DNA of 26,442 nt, from positions 1-26,442 of the forward strand of contig CAZYLK010000078.1 in NCBI GenBank assembly GCA_964648365.1, in the 5' to 3' direction. The stretch is from SURF-32 sp964648365. GTDB taxonomy: Bacteria > Planctomycetota > Phycisphaerae > UBA1845. Of this stretch, positions 1 through 6,795 are shown piece after piece (the stretch's first letter is position 1; each line of letters opens with the position of its first letter). The position numbers and the translations under genes are program-made. The notes under the pieces were generated by a model, which was given only the letters and a program-made list of their open reading frames with translations, was not told the origin of the DNA and did not search any database.

Positions 1-1461
1 TCAGTATTCCATCCGCTGGCGCGCGTTGGGTATGTCGAGCTGCTGGCGATACTTGGCGACGGTTCGGCGTGACAGCTCAATGCCCTCTTCTTTGAGCTGC
101 GCCGCGATCTTGTCGTCGTTGAGCGGGGCTTTCGGGTCTTCGGTGCGGATGATCTCGGCCACGCGGGCTTTGACCGTGTCCCAGCTTGTGGTCTCGCCCT
201 GATCCGTCTCGGTGCCGCCGGTGAAGAAGCCGCGCAAGGGGAAGATGCCGCGCGGGGTCTGCATATACTTGTCCGCCACCGTGCGGCTGATGGTGGACGG
301 GTCGCAGTTGAGCTCGACCGCCAGGTCGCTCATGCGCAGAACCTTCATCGCTTCCGGACCGGTTTCGAAGAACTCACGCTGATGTTCGACGATGGCCATC
401 GCCACGTCGAGCAGGCGGCTGCGTCGGAAGGTGATGGCGTCGATCAGCGCGCCGGCGGCTTCGATGCGCTTGCGGGCGAAGTCGCGTACGTCCTTCTCGG
501 CGGCGCGATCGCGGGCCAGATCGACAAACTTGGGCGACACGCGCAGGCGCGGGGCATTGCCGCGCGCGAGCCTGACCGTCAGCCCCCCCCCGGTCTCCGC
601 GTACTCCACGATGACGTCCGGGCGAATGGGCGGCACGTCGCGGCTGACCACCAGGTACCCGGGATGCGGGTGCAACGAGGAGCGGATGACCTTGATGGCC
701 TCCATAATCTCGCCGATGCAGTAGCCGGTCGCCTTGGCGATCGCGGGGATGCGGTTGCGGGCGACGTCGTCGAGGTGGCTCTCGATCAGCGTCCGTTCGA
801 TGCGATTGTCGCCGGGCAGCGCGTCCAACTGCAGCAGCAGGCACTCCTTTACGTCGCGGGCGCCGACGCCGTTGGGTTCCAGACATTGCACCTCAAAGAG
901 GGCGGAGTCGATCAACTCGGTGGAAACCGGCGGGCGGCACTTGGCGGCCAGTTGCGCCAGGGGCACGCGCAGGTAACCGTCGTCGTCGATGTGGTTGATG
1001 ATCACTTCGCCGGCGCGGCGGATCGCCTCGTCTTCGAACTCCGTCGTGCTCCATTGCGACAGGAGGTATTCCTGCAGGCTCTCGGAAGGCCCGGGCGCGT
1101 TGGCCATGGCCTCCATCTTGGCGTCGCGCTCGCCGGCGCCCGCGGCGACGCCGCGGCGGAAGGTCGCCAGCTCGTCGTAGCCCAGGTCGTAGGCGCGGCT
1201 GAGGTCCGCGAGCCGGTCAAAGCTGACCGCATCCTCGCTCGATCGCTCGGGCGTCGCCTGGCCGTTGCCGTCCGCAGAGGGGTCGGCCCGAGCGGGTTCT
1301 TCGATCTCCAGGGCGCTGTTTTTCTCCAGCTCCTCGGCGATCATCGTCTCGAGATCGGCCACCGGCATCTGCAGGATGGACATGGACTGGATGAGCTGCG
1401 GGGTGAGCCGCTGCTCCAGCCGCATGTACTGGCCCAGCATTTGCGACAGCGATTGCGACAT
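1..1461 (-). CDS. rpoN: RNA polymerase sigma-54 factor RpoN
   Basis: This is the alternative sigma factor that directs RNA polymerase to -24/-12 promoters, where opening needs an ATP-driven enhancer-binding activator. The 486-residue product has the Gln/Leu-rich activator-interacting region at the N-terminus (LEQRLTPQLIQSMSILQM, about residues 15-32), an acidic spacer, the core-binding region (about 90-300), a helix-turn-helix near 385-405 (DLAVELNCDPSTISRTV) and the RpoN box RRTVAKYR at 465-472. The box is canonical except that Ser replaces the usual leading Ala. The length is normal for the family. The ATG at 1461 was chosen because GGAAGAGAG precedes it and region I begins there; an in-frame ATG at 1533 would add 24 residues unlike the family. 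The stop codon is the first three bases of the window. No enhancer-binding activator gene is visible nearby. Confidence 0.97.
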   Translation of the reverse strand: MSQSLSQMLGQYMRLEQRLTPQLIQSMSILQMPVADLETMIAEELEKNSALEIEEPARADPSADGNGQATPERSSEDAVSFDRLADLSRAYDLGYDELATFRRGVAAGAGERDAKMEAMANAPGPSESLQEYLLSQWSTTEFEDEAIRRAGEVIINHIDDDGYLRVPLAQLAAKCRPPVSTELIDSALFEVQCLEPNGVGARDVKECLLLQLDALPGDNRIERTLIESHLDDVARNRIPAIAKATGYCIGEIMEAIKVIRSSLHPHPGYLVVSRDVPPIRPDVIVEYAETGGGLTVRLARGNAPRLRVSPKFVDLARDRAAEKDVRDFARKRIEAAGALIDAITFRRSRLLDVAMAIVEHQREFFETGPEAMKVLRMSDLAVELNCDPSTISRTVADKYMQTPRGIFPLRGFFTGGTETDQGETTSWDTVKARVAEIIRTEDPKAPLNDDKIAAQLKEEGIELSRRTVAKYRQQLDIPNARQRMEY

Positions 1462-1556
1462 TTGTCTCTCTTCCCCGGCGTGGAAGGGACGGCAACCCGA
1501 ACGAGCGATCCCAGCCCCGGGGCAAGTCTGCACTCCAGCGTTCCGGCAACAGGACC

Positions 1557-1562
1557 ATTATA
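1557..1562 (-). promoter_or_regulatory. Perfect TATAAT -10 box upstream of rpoN
   Basis: The minus strand reads TATAAT immediately after, and sharing one base with, the -12 element of the sigma-54-like site. No good -35 hexamer is seen at 16-18 bp; the sequence there is GC-rich. Housekeeping and sigma-54 polymerase could not occupy this site together. Confidence 0.45.
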
Positions 1563-1577
1563 GCAGATTGCGTGCCA
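1562..1577 (-). promoter_or_regulatory. Candidate sigma-54 (-24/-12) promoter of rpoN
   Basis: On the minus strand the sequence is TGGCACGCAATCTGCT. The consensus is TGGCACG-N4-TTGCW. All seven bases of the -24 element match, the GC of the -12 element is at the exact spacing, and only the first T of TTGC is changed to C. The site lies about 100 bp upstream of the rpoN start. This suggests sigma-54 acts on its own gene; activation or repression cannot be told from sequence. Confidence 0.6.
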
Positions 1578-1924
1578 GTGCCACGCCACCGCGACGCACG
1601 GGTCGCGCGATAACGGCGGACGTTGCCGCGGGCCGACACGACCCGACGGCGCCGGCCCGCCCGTCGCCGGTTCTGTTCCCTCGGACGCCTTGAACCCCGC
1701 AGGCTGCGTCGGCAACCGGCGTTTCCACCGCAGCCGTCGGGAGCGCGGACGCGGCGTCCTGTCGTGCCGGGCCGGCGGCGGCGGGACCGGCGAAGGCGCC
1801 ATCGGGCCGCGTCCGCGCGGGCGCAACCCCCGTTCTACGCGCCGGACTCAGACGGGTTATAATGGGGACGAAGACCGGGAGAGGGGTCCCCGGCCGTGGC
1901 CATTGGAATCTCCGGAGATGTGTG
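1578..1924. other. Divergent intergenic region, GC-rich, no gene
   Basis: This gap separates the rpoN promoter from the exported protein gene. Several frames are open by virtue of high GC, but none has a ribosome binding site or a recognisable product. The only signals are the rpoN promoter at its left edge and a TATAAT box at its right end. Confidence 0.5.
1858..1863 (+). promoter_or_regulatory. TATAAT -10 box for the exported protein gene
   Basis: A perfect TATAAT lies 61 bp upstream of the ATG at 1925. The -35 position (about 1835-1840, ctacgc) is poor. A transcript from here would have a leader of roughly 55 nt carrying a GGAG ribosome binding site. Confidence 0.45.
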
Positions 1925-2464
1925 ATGAAGCGTGTGGTTCTTTTCGCCCTGGCGGGCGCGTGGCTGGCCGGCGCCGGTGCCGTGCAGGCTCAGAACTTTG
2001 ACGGCTGTGGCATCATGGTCCGCGGCATCGAGTGCGTGCTGTTTCAGTCGGATGACGGGCGTCTGTGGGTTCTCGATGACCGCGGCAGCTTCAACGTCGG
2101 GGATCGGGTCCACGTGGCGGGGATCATTGATCGCGAGTGCATCACGATCTGCCAGCAGGGCAGCGGCTGCATCCGCCGCAACTCGATCGAACTGTGCGAG
2201 CCGCCGGTCAACTGCGGCGCCATCAAGAAAACCAAGGCCAAATGCAAGGGCAGGGACGGCAACTTCAAACTCAAGGGCGTCGTCAAATCTGAACTCGACG
2301 GCGGCGTCGAACTGACGCTGCTGCTCGACGGCGGGCAGGCGCAGGTCGTCGTCACCAACAACAACGGCAAGGCCAAGGCCAAATGGACAGGCGTGGCGCA
2401 AGGGCCGCACGAGATCTGCATCGAGCAGTGCGAGGGACGGTGCGCCAGGACGGCGTGCGAATAA
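1925..2464 (+). CDS. Small exported Cys-rich protein with OB-fold-like domain
   Basis: The function is unknown. The 179-residue protein starts with a clear Sec signal peptide (MKRVVLFALAGAWLAGAGA, likely cut after VQA near residue 22). Residues about 28-80 (ECVLFQSDDGRLWVLDD, then FNVGDRVHVAGIID) resemble a short beta-barrel (OB-like) domain of exported bacterial proteins that ends in a Cys-x-Cys-rich stretch. The C-terminal half has a second beta-rich segment with a Lys-rich turn (IKKTKAKCKG). Ten or more Cys in the mature part suggest disulphides outside the cytoplasm. The ATG at 1925 is preceded by CTCCGGAG, and starting there exposes the signal peptide; an upstream in-frame ATG at 1862 overlaps the TATAAT box and is unlikely. 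It is transcribed alone and ends just before a strong hairpin. Confidence 0.8.
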   Translation: MKRVVLFALAGAWLAGAGAVQAQNFDGCGIMVRGIECVLFQSDDGRLWVLDDRGSFNVGDRVHVAGIIDRECITICQQGSGCIRRNSIELCEPPVNCGAIKKTKAKCKGRDGNFKLKGVVKSELDGGVELTLLLDGGQAQVVVTNNNGKAKAKWTGVAQGPHEICIEQCEGRCARTACE

Positions 2465-2465
2465 C

Positions 2466-2500
2466 GAATGTCGAATCGCGAATAACGAATGAAGAAGCAG
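2466..2500 (+). repeat. Short direct repeat 'aataacgaatg'
   Basis: Directly after the stop codon the motif cgaat/aataacgaatg recurs (aacgaatg, tcgaatcgcg, aataacgaatg). A second low-complexity tract of ctccctt/actccct units lies at about 2625-2662. Both are simple A- or C-rich repeats with no coding support. Confidence 0.4.
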
Positions 2501-2561
2501 CGGGGCAGCAGCCGATTCGTTCCCGGCTGCGTGGTTCGCGGATCTCAGTGCGGAAAGAATG

Positions 2562-2599
2562 AGAGGGAGCCGGCCTTGTGAAGGCGGCTCCCTCTTCGT
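2562..2599 (+). terminator. Hairpin terminator after the exported protein gene
   Basis: The left arm 2562-2577 (agagggagccggcctt) pairs with 2581-2595 (aaggcggctccctct) with one bulged base and a 3-nt loop, followed by tcgtct. The long G+C stem about 100 bp after the stop codon fits an intrinsic terminator, although the T run is short and interrupted. Confidence 0.6.
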
Positions 2600-2666
2600 C
2601 TCTGAGCGGCGTTCCCCTCTGCTCTTCCCTTACTCCCTCACTCCCTGCTCCCTTACTCCCTTCCGC

Positions 2667-2889
2667 CTACCACGGATTCTTCACGTGACAGGCCCGCCCC
2701 GTCTTGACGATGTAATCCTGGTGATACTCCTCCGCCGGCCAGAACTGCTCGGCCGGTTCTGCTTGGGTGACGATTCTCGCGTACAGATGCGGCTGGACAG
2801 CCTGCTCAGCCTTGGCGCGAACCCGCTCCCGTCCTCTGCGCGTCTGCGGTCGTCCAGATGCCGCAGCGATACGGCTTGCCGAGACCAGA
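2667..2889 (-). pseudogene. Frameshifted 3' remnant of msrA
   Basis: The last 50 or so codons read as the C-terminus of peptide methionine sulfoxide reductase A (FWPAEEYHQDYIVKTGRACH..., ending NPW). Upstream, about 2871 down to 2836, the -1-shifted frame reads YRCGIWTTADAQ, matching YRSGIWTTTDAQ of the intact gene at 4733. The two halves are therefore out of frame. The catalytic GCFWG region is missing, so it cannot be an active reductase. The terminal 89 bp are almost identical to the intact copy, while the part further upstream is clearly diverged. An ATG-initiated open frame from 2978 covers the region but its N-terminal part has no MsrA similarity. Confidence 0.75.
2668..2756. repeat. 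89-bp direct repeat, left copy (msrA 3' end)
   Basis: Matches 4734-4822 at 87 of 89 positions. The differences are g2691/c4757, which is silent, and g2747/t4813, which changes Gln to Lys. Similarity drops sharply beyond 2756. Confidence 0.9.
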
Positions 2890-2953
2890 CTTTCAACACA
2901 TAGCCCGCACTGTATCGCATAGCGCAACGCAGTCCTGGAGCAACTCAGTCTAT

Positions 2954-3172
2954 TTATGAGCATTCGTGGAGGAACCACTCTCCTGGCTCGACTTTGCCAT
3001 CAATGTACGATTCATATGGCCGCCATTCTCCGTCATAGTCCTGCTTCATGTAAATCCGCTCTCCGCAGCTACTACATCGTTTCAAATAGCCACTCCGGGT
3101 GACACCAGTCGCGTTTGATAACCCATGTCCCCATCGCCACCAACCAGTCTTCTTTAGTTCACGGTTTCGCAT
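2954..3172 (-). CDS. Small zinc-ribbon-like protein
   Basis: A 72-residue protein of unknown function. A CSSCG knuckle at about residues 34-38 is followed by a short beta segment (RIYMKQDYDGEWRPYES), and a His-Glu-Cys pair sits at the C-terminus, giving a likely C-C-H-C zinc site. This arrangement is common in tiny proteins of phages and genomic islands. The ATG at 3172 has GAGGAG eight bases upstream. It follows the gene ending at 3200 by 27 bp on the same strand, so the two form one operon. The N-terminus is basic (RNRELKKTGWWRWG), compatible with nucleic-acid binding, but nothing proves that. Confidence 0.6.
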   Translation of the reverse strand: MRNRELKKTGWWRWGHGLSNATGVTRSGYLKRCSSCGERIYMKQDYDGEWRPYESYIDGKVEPGEWFLHECS

Positions 3173-3199
3173 GTGTAGTCTCCTCTATTCTAATGTTCT

Positions 3200-3505
3200 T
3201 CACGCCACTCCAATCCAGTTCTCGTGCGTATGAACGCGCACGGCGTATTCGCCCCTCAACTGCACGGACAGCAGGTTGCGGTAGCGGTCGCGATCTACGT
3301 GAACGTCGATGTCACCCGCGGCGTGCGTTAACGCTGCGCGGATATTCTTGTTCTTGAGTGCATATAGCTTCGCACGTGTGCCTTGCGACGAGAGCTTTGC
3401 CAGGTGGCTGCACAGCGCAGCTCGGCGTAGCAACTCCCTTGCGGTTTCTCTGTGACAAGGGGCAAGGCAATCCAGCACAGTCACTTGGCACTGTTTGTTC
3501 GGCAC
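3200..3505 (-). CDS. Hypothetical protein, first gene of the zinc-ribbon unit
   Basis: About 101 residues, not recognised. The best start is the GTG at 3505, which has TTGGAG seven bases upstream; an ATG at 3550 in the same frame lies inside a strong hairpin and has no ribosome binding site. The N-terminal half looks helical (RETARELLRRAALCSHLAKL), followed by a basic stretch (ALKNKNIRAAL) and a C-terminal part rich in charged beta residues (DRYRNLLSVQLRGEYAVRVH). No signal peptide or membrane segment is present. It lies upstream of the zinc-ribbon gene in the segment bracketed by msrA repeats, so a mobile or accessory origin is likely. Confidence 0.45.
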   Translation of the reverse strand: MPNKQCQVTVLDCLAPCHRETARELLRRAALCSHLAKLSSQGTRAKLYALKNKNIRAALTHAAGDIDVHVDRDRYRNLLSVQLRGEYAVRVHTHENWIGVA

Positions 3506-3530
3506 GTCATGTCTCCAATAAATGCAACGA

Positions 3531-3566
3531 AGCCCGTCCGTGCCACACATGTGGCGCGAACGGGCT
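3531..3566. repeat. 36-bp near-perfect hairpin
   Basis: The outer arms agcccgt/acgggct (3531-3537, 3560-3566) and inner arms gccaca/tgtggc (3542-3547, 3550-3555) are nested. Two G-C pairs and one wobble join them, leaving a single c-a mismatch. It lies about 25 bp upstream of the GTG of the minus-strand gene at 3505, so it could be an operator or a terminator of upstream transcription. There is no T run. Confidence 0.55.
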
Positions 3567-4245
3567 ACGGAAAGTCAAGCGATTGACGAGGGCTGCGGCT
3601 CACATCCGCGGCACCCTGAATATCTGTAAGGCTACTTAGCTGGTTCCGTGCATCAGTAGAGTAGGTCAATGTGTGACGCGGAGCTCGCGTCACACGGCGT
3701 CTGACGCGAGCTGAGACTCTGGACTACCGGCCCGAAGTCCAAGGGCAAGATTTCGTACGTCACTCCGGCAAATGCGCAGTCACCCACGGGGTAATCCCCA
3801 GCGATGGGCAAACCGCACGTGGGCGCAAGCGCGCCGTACACGGCAATTCCTATAGGGCAACATATTGGCTAGCAGTCCGTGGAAGAAGGTGTGGCACCGC
3901 CTTCCAAGGGGTGGTTTCACCGGCTGGAAGCCGGTGCCAAGCAAGCTCGGCGCCGTTATTGAACAGCGAACTAGGCGTGTCGCGATATTTGGGTGATGCT
4001 ACCCGTGGCGGATAAAGTGAACTGAGGCGCCGGGAACCACGAGTCGGAGCCGACCGGCGACGCCGATACCTTGGCCGACAACTCAATTGCGACTAAGCAG
4101 CGAGCGCATTCCTGCGCGTAGCCCGGTATGGATCCTCACACCCCATCTGTTCGCGTCTACTATGCCCTAGGTGCAGCCGCCCGTCGTTCAACCGTAAGTC
4201 ACTGCGGCAAATGTATTTACAAGCACGCCGGCCAGAGAACGTTGT
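3567..4245. other. Gene-poor stretch of the accessory segment
   Basis: No convincing gene. It is less G+C-rich than its surroundings. It holds the inverted repeat at 3671-3695 and a small hairpin accggct-gga-agccggt at 3919-3935 of the 'ggcaccgg' repeat type. Minus-strand open frames at 3653-3841 and 3850-4086 lack good ribosome binding sites and recognisable features. Confidence 0.5.
3671..3695. repeat. Perfect 10-bp inverted repeat
   Basis: gtgtgacgcg and cgcgtcacac flank the 5-nt loop gagct. A related half-site ctgacgcgagct follows at about 3701-3712. The role is unknown. Confidence 0.55.
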
Positions 4246-4707
4246 TCACCTAATTCGTTGGTCCCGCAGTCGGCGGCGCGTCGCCTCCCTTTCCGATTCT
4301 CGCGCCTTCACGTATCCCCGCCAGGCCTGCGTTTTGCCAACGGCCGCTCGGGAGCAGCCAATCGCCTCTGCGATTGCGGTCACCGTGAGTGAGAAGTCGT
4401 CACGTGATGATGCCTCCTTGACGATCTGCAGAACTCGCCCCTCGACACTCTCCGTCTGTCTCCGTTGTCGTGTCTGACCCCGCGGAATCGGGACGCGAAT
4501 TGAAGCCGGTGCACGCTTTTCTTGGAGATAGCCCTTCCAAGCCATCGTCTTGGCTACAGCGCCGACGGACAACCGGCTGAGGCGGGCGACTTCACGGATA
4601 GTCTTCGCAAAGTCCCCACGTTCCCGCAGCTTCGCGATGATCGTCCAGACTCGTCCTTCGGACGTCTCTCGCTTCAACTGTTCGCTGGGGCGGCCCCGCC
4701 TTCCCAT
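4246..4707 (-). CDS. Tandem helix-turn-helix DNA-binding protein
   Basis: A 153-residue basic protein made of two copies of one domain. Copy 1 (about residues 17-62) begins EGRVWTIIAKLRERGDFAKT and ends VAKTMAWKGYL. Copy 2 (about 88-136) begins EGRVLQIVKEASSRDDFSLT and ends VGKTQAWRGYV. Each contains a helix-turn-helix core (IREVARLSRLSVGAVAKTM; VTAIAEAIGCSRAAVGKTQ) followed by an invariant A-W-K/R-G-Y turn. The N-terminus (MGRRGRPSEQLKRE) and C-terminus are Arg-rich. The ATG at 4707 has GCGGAG nine bases upstream and lies 25 bp after the stop of the msrBA gene, so the two are probably cotranscribed. It is likely a small regulator; the family is not recognised. Confidence 0.6.
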   Translation of the reverse strand: MGRRGRPSEQLKRETSEGRVWTIIAKLRERGDFAKTIREVARLSRLSVGAVAKTMAWKGYLQEKRAPASIRVPIPRGQTRQRRQTESVEGRVLQIVKEASSRDDFSLTVTAIAEAIGCSRAAVGKTQAWRGYVKARESEREATRRRLRDQRIR

Positions 4708-4732
4708 TGGCGCAGTCTCCGCTGCAGGACGC

Positions 4733-5821
4733 TTACCACGGATTCTTCACGTGACACGCCCGCCCCGTCTTGACGATGTAATCCTGGTGATACTCCTCCG
4801 CCGGCCAGAACTTCTCGGCCGGCTCGACCTCCGTAACGATCTTGCGATCGCCGAAGCGGCGTGCCGCCTGCTGGGTTTTGATGAACGCCTCGGCCTCGGC
4901 TTTCTGTGCGTCGGTCGTGGTCCAGATGCCGGAGCGGTACTGATCGCCGATGTCCGGACCCTGGCGGTTGAGCTGCGTCGGGTCGTGCATGACGAAGAAC
5001 GCTTCCAACAGCCGGCCGAACGTGATCCGCTTCGGATCGAAGACGACTCTTACCGTTTCGGCATGGCCGGTGGTGTCAGTGCAGATATCCTTGTAGGTCG
5101 GGTTGTCGGTGCGGCCCTGCATGTAGCCGCTGGCGGCGTCGATGACGCCCGGACCCTTCTGGAAGTAGTGCTCGACGCCCCAGAAGCAACCTCCGGCGAA
5201 GTACGCGGTTTCGGTTTCGACGGGCCGGCTCTCGGGCGGGAACTCGGTCCCCTTCTCGACAAAGTTCAGCGACGCGGAGTTGAGGCAGTGCCGCTCGCCG
5301 GTCGGCCTGGGGCCGTCGTTGAAAACGTGACCGAGGTGCGAGCCGCAGCGGACGCAGTTGATCTCGGTGCGCACCATCCCCTGGCTGCGATCTTCGACCC
5401 GGCTGACGTGCTCCGGATCGAACTCACGCCAGAAACTCGGCCAGCCTGAGCCGGAATCAAACTTGTGCTCGCTGGAAAACAGCGGCAAACCGCAGACGGA
5501 GCAGACGTAGATGCCCTCCTTCTTGTTGTTCAGCAGCGTGCCGCAGAATGCCGGCTCGGTGCCGGCCCGCTGCGTGATGTTGTACGCCTCCGGCGTCAGC
5601 TTCCTGGCCAGTTCCTCGACCCGCTCGGCAGGCAGCCGGGTGATGTCGTAATTCGACTTCGAGTATCGAACGCTCATGTCGGTTTCACCTTCGTTGCGGG
5701 CGGCGGGCGTGCCGGTCGCGGCCGGCGGATCGAACGACGCCTCGGGACGACAGCTCAGGAAAAACACGGTCAACGCCAAAAGCCACATGGTGACCTCCTT
5801 TCGCATGTCGGGTTCCATCAT
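4733..5821 (-). CDS. msrBA: Methionine sulfoxide reductase MsrB-MsrA fusion lipoprotein
   Basis: A bifunctional repair enzyme that reduces methionine R-sulfoxide (MsrB part) and S-sulfoxide (MsrA part), probably in the cell envelope. MsrB comes first (about residues 60-190 of this model). It has the zinc Cys pairs CSVCG and CVRCG, the GSGWPSF motif and the catalytic Cys in RHCLNSASLNF. MsrA follows with the catalytic GCFWGVEHYF, GHAETVRV, and the C-terminal EEYHQDYI and TGRACH with a resolving Cys. The N-terminus has a lipoprotein-like signal (MRKEVTMWLLALTVFFLSC). The start is uncertain: ATG 5821 has GGGGAG five bases upstream, ATG 5806 gives the most typical signal peptide, and ATG 5788 has a perfect AAGGAGGT but leaves only 12 residues before the Cys. 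The last 89 bp are duplicated at 2668-2756. Confidence 0.95.
   Translation of the reverse strand: MMEPDMRKEVTMWLLALTVFFLSCRPEASFDPPAATGTPAARNEGETDMSVRYSKSNYDITRLPAERVEELARKLTPEAYNITQRAGTEPAFCGTLLNNKKEGIYVCSVCGLPLFSSEHKFDSGSGWPSFWREFDPEHVSRVEDRSQGMVRTEINCVRCGSHLGHVFNDGPRPTGERHCLNSASLNFVEKGTEFPPESRPVETETAYFAGGCFWGVEHYFQKGPGVIDAASGYMQGRTDNPTYKDICTDTTGHAETVRVVFDPKRITFGRLLEAFFVMHDPTQLNRQGPDIGDQYRSGIWTTTDAQKAEAEAFIKTQQAARRFGDRKIVTEVEPAEKFWPAEEYHQDYIVKTGRACHVKNPW
4734..4822. repeat. 89-bp direct repeat, right copy (inside msrBA)
   Basis: This is the 3' end of the intact msrBA gene, 87/89 identical to 2668-2756 and in the same orientation. The two copies bracket about 2 kb of accessory DNA. Confidence 0.9.
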
Positions 5822-5960
5822 TGTAGCTCCCCGAATCCGATTCGCCTCATTGGTCGAACCGGTCACGCGTGCCTGATGGGCCGCTCTGCACGGAGTTGTC
5901 CGCTCGTGGCGGGCGATCGTCGAAGGCTGTGCGGGGGCGGTTCTCCCCCAGTCGGGCGGG

Positions 5961-6761
5961 TCAGGATTCGTCGCCAGCGGCGATGTGGACCCGCTCGATA
6001 CTCACCGCCTTGCCGCTGCGCGGGTCGACTTCGGCAATGACGCCGCTCATGCGGGCGTCACGCGTGGCAACATCGAAGGAAATCGGCACGCCGGAGATCA
6101 TGGCCGAAAGCACGCGGTCCGTGCAGCGCCCCAGGACCGAGTCATAAGGCCCGGTCATGCCCAGATCCGTGATGTAGGCGGTCCCGCGGGGCAGGACGCG
6201 CTCGTCGGCCGTGGGGATGTGCGTGTGGGTGCCGAAGACGATGCTGGCGCGGCCGTCCAGATGCCAGCCCATCGCGATCTTCTCGCTGGTCGCCTCGGCG
6301 TGTACGTCCACGACGACCACCTTCACATCCGGCGGGAGCAGCCCCAGCACGCGATCCACCGTGCGGAACGGGCAGTCCAGCGGCTGCTTCATGTAGAGGC
6401 GTCCCAGGATCGAGATCACCGCGACGCCGTGGCCGCTTCGCGTGCGGTAGACGGCGAACTCGCGGCCGGGCGCATCTTTCGGGAGGTTTGCCGGTCGGAC
6501 GGCGCAGTCCGATTTTTCCAGGATCGGGATGATCTCTTTGCGGCGGTAGACGTGATCACCCAGCGTCATGAGGTTCGCCCCCATGTTCTGGAATTTCTTG
6601 TAAAGCTGCTCGGTCAGTCCGGAGCCGCCTGCGGCGTTCTCGACGTTGACAACGGCGCAGTCAATCGCGTGGCTGCGGGCAACCTGTTCCAGACCATGCC
6701 GCAGCGCGCGGCGTCCGGGCTGGCCCACCACGTCCCCTACGCAAAGAACTCGCAGAGTCAT
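5961..6761 (-). CDS. ymdB: YmdB-type metallophosphoesterase (TIGR00282 family)
   Basis: The 266-residue protein has the usual family length. In Bacillus the homologue is a 2',3'-cyclic nucleotide phosphodiesterase that affects RNase Y-dependent decay. Visible motifs are GDVVG near the N-terminus, NVENAAGG, LGDHVYRRKEI, DVHAEATSEK, GTHTHIPTAD and TDLGMTGPYDSVLG. The metal-binding Asp, Glu, Asn and His positions are largely kept, but the usual G-N-H motif reads G-D-H here, changing one metal-ligand Asn to Asp. It starts 34 bp after the rny stop on the same strand, the same gene order as in Firmicutes, so the two are likely cotranscribed. Activity is inferred from the family. Confidence 0.93.
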   Translation of the reverse strand: MTLRVLCVGDVVGQPGRRALRHGLEQVARSHAIDCAVVNVENAAGGSGLTEQLYKKFQNMGANLMTLGDHVYRRKEIIPILEKSDCAVRPANLPKDAPGREFAVYRTRSGHGVAVISILGRLYMKQPLDCPFRTVDRVLGLLPPDVKVVVVDVHAEATSEKIAMGWHLDGRASIVFGTHTHIPTADERVLPRGTAYITDLGMTGPYDSVLGRCTDRVLSAMISGVPISFDVATRDARMSGVIAEVDPRSGKAVSIERVHIAAGDES

Positions 6762-6795
6762 TCAGCAAATCGACTTTCCACTCGTATGTGGCACA

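Noticed and set aside
382..1563. Long plus-strand open frame opposite rpoN
   Set aside because: It is antisense to a clearly recognised gene, with no family-like sequence; long opposite frames are expected at this GC content. The same holds for large frames opposite rny, the ABC ATPase, dnaK and the ankyrin gene.
3653..4086. Two small minus-strand frames in the accessory segment (3653-3841 and 3850-4086)
   Set aside because: The first has only a weak AGGA ribosome site and no recognisable pattern; the second runs through a repeat hairpin. Neither could be supported.
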